Shown: piece by piece, positions 61,449 through 64,000 of the stretch
How the letters are laid out: each line of letters opens with the position of its first letter
Numbering within the stretch: position 1 is the first letter of the stretch
From: Sphaerisporangium viridialbum
Lineage (GTDB): Bacteria > Actinomycetota > Actinomycetes > Streptosporangiales > Streptosporangiaceae
DNA length: 64,000 nt
Assembly (NCBI RefSeq): GCF_049674955.1
Contig: NZ_CP187232.1
Coordinates: 4,154,001 to 4,218,000 of the forward strand
Direction of reading: 5' to 3'
Program-made: the position numbers and the translations under genes
The notes under the pieces: generated by a model
Database searches by the model: none
The model's input: only the letters and a program-made list of their open reading frames with translations
What the model was told of the DNA's origin: nothing

Positions 61449-63080
61449 TCATCGCGGGGGAGCGTACGCGGCTCCGGGGGCCCTGGCGTCCGGCACGGTG
61501 AGGCCCGGGCGGTGCGCGGCGTCGGAGGCGGGCAGCGTGAAGACGAAACGGGTGCCCTCGCCGCGCTCGGTGTCGAGGTGGATCTGCCCGCCGTGGTACT
61601 CGACGATCTTCTTGCAGAGGGCGAGGCCGATGCCCGTACCCTCGTAGTCCTGCCGGTTGTGCAGCCGCTGGAAGATCACGAAGATCTTCTCCGCGAACCG
61701 CGGCTCGACGCCGATGCCGTTGTCGCCGACCGACAGCTCCCAGAAGTCGCCGGCGCGGGCGACGCTGATCCGCACCTCGGGTGCGCGGTCGGGGGAGCGG
61801 AACTTCACGGCGTTGCCGATGAGGTTCTGCCACAGCATGGTGAGCAGGTTGGGGTCGCCGAGGACCTCGGGCAGCTCGGGCCGTACGACGACGGCCCCGG
61901 ACTCCTCCGTCAGCGTCTCCAGGTTGGCGAGGGCGCGGTCGAGGGGCTGGTCCAGCGGCAGGGGCACGTGCTCGCTCTGCTCGCGCCCCACCCGGGAGAA
62001 CGCCAGCAGCTCGGCGATCAGTGACTGCATCCTCCTGGCACCGTCCACGGCGAAACCGATGTACTCGTTGGCCCGCTCGTCGAGCTGGGCGGCGTACCTG
62101 CGCTGCAGCAGCTGGCAGAAGACCGTCACCTTGCGCACGGGCTCCTGGAGGTCGTGGGAGGCGACGTAGGCGAACTGCTCCAGCTCGGAGTTGGACCTGC
62201 GCAGCTCCTCCGCCTGCTCGCTCAGCAGGTCGGCCTGCTCCTGCAGGCGCTGCTGGGCGTCGCGTGAGATGGCGAGCTCGGCGGAGATGCGCCGCCGGAT
62301 GGCGTCGACGTCGGCGGCGAGCATCGTGATGTCGCTCGGCCCCCTGATGTCGATGGCGTGGCCGAAGTCACCGTCGGCTACCTTCCGCGACGCCGCGCCG
62401 AGGCGGTCGAGGGGACGGAGCACGGCGTAGCGGAGCAGCAGGGCGACCGAGAGGAGCGTGAGGACGAACATCGCCAGGATGGCCGCGAAGACGGTGTTCC
62501 GCCACAGGCGCGCCCGTCCGATCTCCGCGGTCGCCGCCGTCCGCGCCCGCGACAGGTTGTCCGCCTGGCGGGCCAGGGCGGCGCGGATCAGGTCGAAGGA
62601 GGCCTTGCCGTCCTCCACCTGGACGAGCCCGACCGTGCCGGGCCCCTGCCTCCCGGCCGCGTCCAGGACCGGTCGCGCGTACCCCGACCGCCAGGCGTCG
62701 GCGCGCGTCTCGATCTCGCCGAGGTCGGCGAGCGGCGAGCCGGCCGTGATCGACTGCCTCAGGGTGGCGACGGCGGCCTGTTCCTGCGCGATGCCCTGCT
62801 CGAAGCCGGCGAGGAACTCCTGGCGCCCGCTGAGGACGTAGCCGTGCACACCGGCCTCCTGGTCGAGCAGGGCGCTTCGCAACCGCTCGGATGCCAGTAG
62901 GGCGGGGGTCATGCGCTGGATCAGCTCGTCGGAGGCCCGGGTGGTGCGGTCGAGCGCCCAGGTGCCGAGCCCGGCGGAGACGGCCAGCAGAAGTGTCATG
63001 ATCGCCAGGGTGCCGCTGAACCAGGAGCGCGTGGTCAGGCGAGGCCACCTCGCTGCTCGGCCGTAGCCGGAAATGCTCAA
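61449..63080 (-). CDS. CHASE3-HAMP sensor histidine kinase, orphan
   Basis: 543 residues from TTG 63080, behind AAGGAGG. Helix at 22-45; CHASE3 extracytoplasmic helical domain 48-175 (LRSALLDQEAGVHGYVLSGR); second helix about 195-215; HAMP; a coiled coil (QEQADLLSEQAEELRRSNSE); HisKA with His309 in ASHDLQEPVRKV; HATPase NLIGNAVKF, DNGIGVEP, GTGIGLALCK. The phytochrome-like His-box subtype. No response regulator nearby. Convergent with yigZ by 16 nt. Confidence 0.9.
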   Translation of the reverse strand: MSISGYGRAARWPRLTTRSWFSGTLAIMTLLLAVSAGLGTWALDRTTRASDELIQRMTPALLASERLRSALLDQEAGVHGYVLSGRQEFLAGFEQGIAQEQAAVATLRQSITAGSPLADLGEIETRADAWRSGYARPVLDAAGRQGPGTVGLVQVEDGKASFDLIRAALARQADNLSRARTAATAEIGRARLWRNTVFAAILAMFVLTLLSVALLLRYAVLRPLDRLGAASRKVADGDFGHAIDIRGPSDITMLAADVDAIRRRISAELAISRDAQQRLQEQADLLSEQAEELRRSNSELEQFAYVASHDLQEPVRKVTVFCQLLQRRYAAQLDERANEYIGFAVDGARRMQSLIAELLAFSRVGREQSEHVPLPLDQPLDRALANLETLTEESGAVVVRPELPEVLGDPNLLTMLWQNLIGNAVKFRSPDRAPEVRISVARAGDFWELSVGDNGIGVEPRFAEKIFVIFQRLHNRQDYEGTGIGLALCKKIVEYHGGQIHLDTERGEGTRFVFTLPASDAAHRPGLTVPDARAPGAAYAPPR

Positions 63081-63268
63081 CCTTGGCCCTCCTTCTGGGA
63101 CCTACCGGGTCGCGAACCCGCTGACGAGACCGGCAGCGATGACATGGACGTCCTACGGACGTCCCCGCGCGAGCGGTGACGGTGGGCACCGCCCTGTTCC
63201 GCTTCCTCGGAGGTCTCCGTTCAAACCCCCTCTGACCTGGCTCCGCCTCCGGCGTACGCCATAATCGC

Positions 63269-63298
63269 TTGACGGAGTGAGTACTCACTCCGTACCGT
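63269..63298 (+). promoter_or_regulatory. tetR promoter with a 22-bp perfect palindromic operator
   Basis: TTGACG (63269-63274) and TACCGT (63293-63298) frame an 18-bp spacer. ACGGAGTGAGTACTCACTCCGT at 63272-63293 is longer than the spacer and overlaps both hexamers. A TetR dimer at this site would block its own promoter. ATG of the regulator is 8 nt further on. Confidence 0.8.
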
Positions 63299-63305
63299 TG
63301 GCGGT

Positions 63306-63995
63306 ATGACAGACACCAAAGTCCGGCGCAGGGCGCCGGGAATGAGCCCGGAACAGCGGCGCGACATGATCGTCAAGGCGGCCTTACCTCTGGTGGCCGA
63401 GCGCGGTGCGGCCGTGACCACCGCCGAGGTCGCCAAGGCCGCCGCCATCGGAGAGGCGACGATCTTCCGCGTGTTCGCCGACAAGGAGGAGCTCCTGAAC
63501 GCCTGCGTGCTGGAAGCGCTCAACCCCGCTCACGCGCTGGAGGAGATCGCGGCCGTGCCGCTCGACCAGCCTCTCGCCGCCCGGCTCACCGAGGCCGCGG
63601 AGGCGCTGAGCGCCCACCTCGAACGCATGGGGTCGGTCATCGGCGCGCTCCACGCCTCGGGGCTGCGGCGCGGCAGGCCCGGCCCCCATCAGCGCGGCGC
63701 GGAGCCCGGCGGGGAGGCCGAAGAGGCGAGCGCGGGCGGCGAGGGCTCAGCGCCGGGCGGCGGCGGTGGCCACGAACGGGAGGGAGGGCTCGGCCGGGAG
63801 GCCTCGGTGACCCAGACCGTGGAGGCCCTCGCCGACCTGTTCGAGCCCGAGCGGGAGTCCCTCCGCCTGCCGCCCGAGCGCCTCGCGGCGATCTTCCTCG
63901 GCATGCTGTTCAGCCGCCCGCGATTCCCGGCCGGCACGGCGCCCGCCGGCCTGGGCGAGCTCGTCGACGTCTTCCTCAACGGAGCCGTGCGATGA
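63306..63995 (+). CDS. TetR-family transcriptional regulator
   Basis: 229 residues. HTH: RRDMIVKAALPLVAERGAAV, TTAEVAKAAAIGEATIFRVF, ADKEELLNACVLEAL. Between residues 123 and 165 it has a Gly/Glu-rich low-complexity insert (GGEGSAPGGGGG), so the ligand domain is interrupted by a flexible linker. The stop overlaps a following ATG (63992), suggesting it heads an operon that runs off the window, typically an efflux system. Confidence 0.9.
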   Translation: MTDTKVRRRAPGMSPEQRRDMIVKAALPLVAERGAAVTTAEVAKAAAIGEATIFRVFADKEELLNACVLEALNPAHALEEIAAVPLDQPLAARLTEAAEALSAHLERMGSVIGALHASGLRRGRPGPHQRGAEPGGEAEEASAGGEGSAPGGGGGHEREGGLGREASVTQTVEALADLFEPERESLRLPPERLAAIFLGMLFSRPRFPAGTAPAGLGELVDVFLNGAVR

Positions 63996-64000
63996 GCGTC
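63992..64000 (+). CDS. start of a gene that continues past the window
   Basis: ATG 63992 overlaps the tetR stop as ATGA; only three codons (M-S-V) are visible. The overlap suggests translational coupling to tetR. No product can be named. Confidence 0.45.

Overview
The window is high-GC DNA with strong GC third-codon bias, frequent GTG and some TTG starts, GGAGG-type ribosome sites and four-base stop/start overlaps. Gene content fits a filamentous actinomycete: GlnX/GlnH, the ergothioneine operon, a SAM-IV riboswitch, F420/FMN luciferase-like monooxygenases, IcmF and DUF1206. I favour the Streptosporangiaceae, but that is inference. No rRNA, tRNA or CRISPR was seen.

Layout. 1-2 kb: 3' part of a GlnX-like membrane sensor and the GlnH lipoprotein. 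2.3-7.8 kb: a catabolic group with an amidohydrolase, a TIGR04076 protein, a luciferase-like monooxygenase, a kynurenine-formamidase-type hydrolase carrying an extra N-terminal domain, an Lrp/AsnC regulator and a divergent tryptophan 2,3-dioxygenase (TDO)-like protein. 7.9-14.3 kb: an XRE-cupin regulator divergent from a PaoABC-type molybdenum aldehyde oxidoreductase and a FUSC exporter. 14.4-17.3 kb: a gene graveyard in which a sulfonate/taurine locus is broken by a TnpB-only IS200/IS605 element and collapsed into joined fragments of permease, binding protein and TauD. 17.4-20.4 kb: a large HTH-TPR protein and two minisatellites. 20.4-24.9 kb: egtABCD.

25-31 kb: glycerophosphodiesterase, a HAD protein and three luciferase-like monooxygenases behind a SAM-IV riboswitch. 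31.5-39.4 kb: formaldehyde-dehydrogenase-like ADH, a GT-C-like membrane protein, a two-component system with lipoprotein, a baeRF10-type protein and a fatty acid desaturase. 39.7-46 kb: FAD oxidoreductase, two more luciferase-like monooxygenases, a small TTG-start protein, and a nucleoside hydrolase coupled to an MtnA/R15P-isomerase-like protein. 46-52.4 kb: an orphan LanC-like protein with a CCG zinc motif, an orphan kinase, a 51-residue coiled-coil protein, ModBC without ModA, and DUF1206. 52.5-64 kb: IcmF behind a tandem palindromic operator, a deleted FMN-reductase pseudogene, a YceI/MarR pair, LysR with a truncated EamA gene, an MFS exporter, small proteins, YigZ, a CHASE3 kinase and a TetR regulator under a 22-bp perfect palindrome.

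Sulfur is a recurring theme: SAM-IV-controlled monooxygenases, a decayed taurine/sulfonate locus, ergothioneine synthesis and an MtnA-like enzyme. A second theme is redox chemistry with molybdenum, FMN or F420, with Mo import genes 40 kb from a molybdoenzyme. Several regulator genes sit beside clean palindromes or direct repeats that look like their operators.
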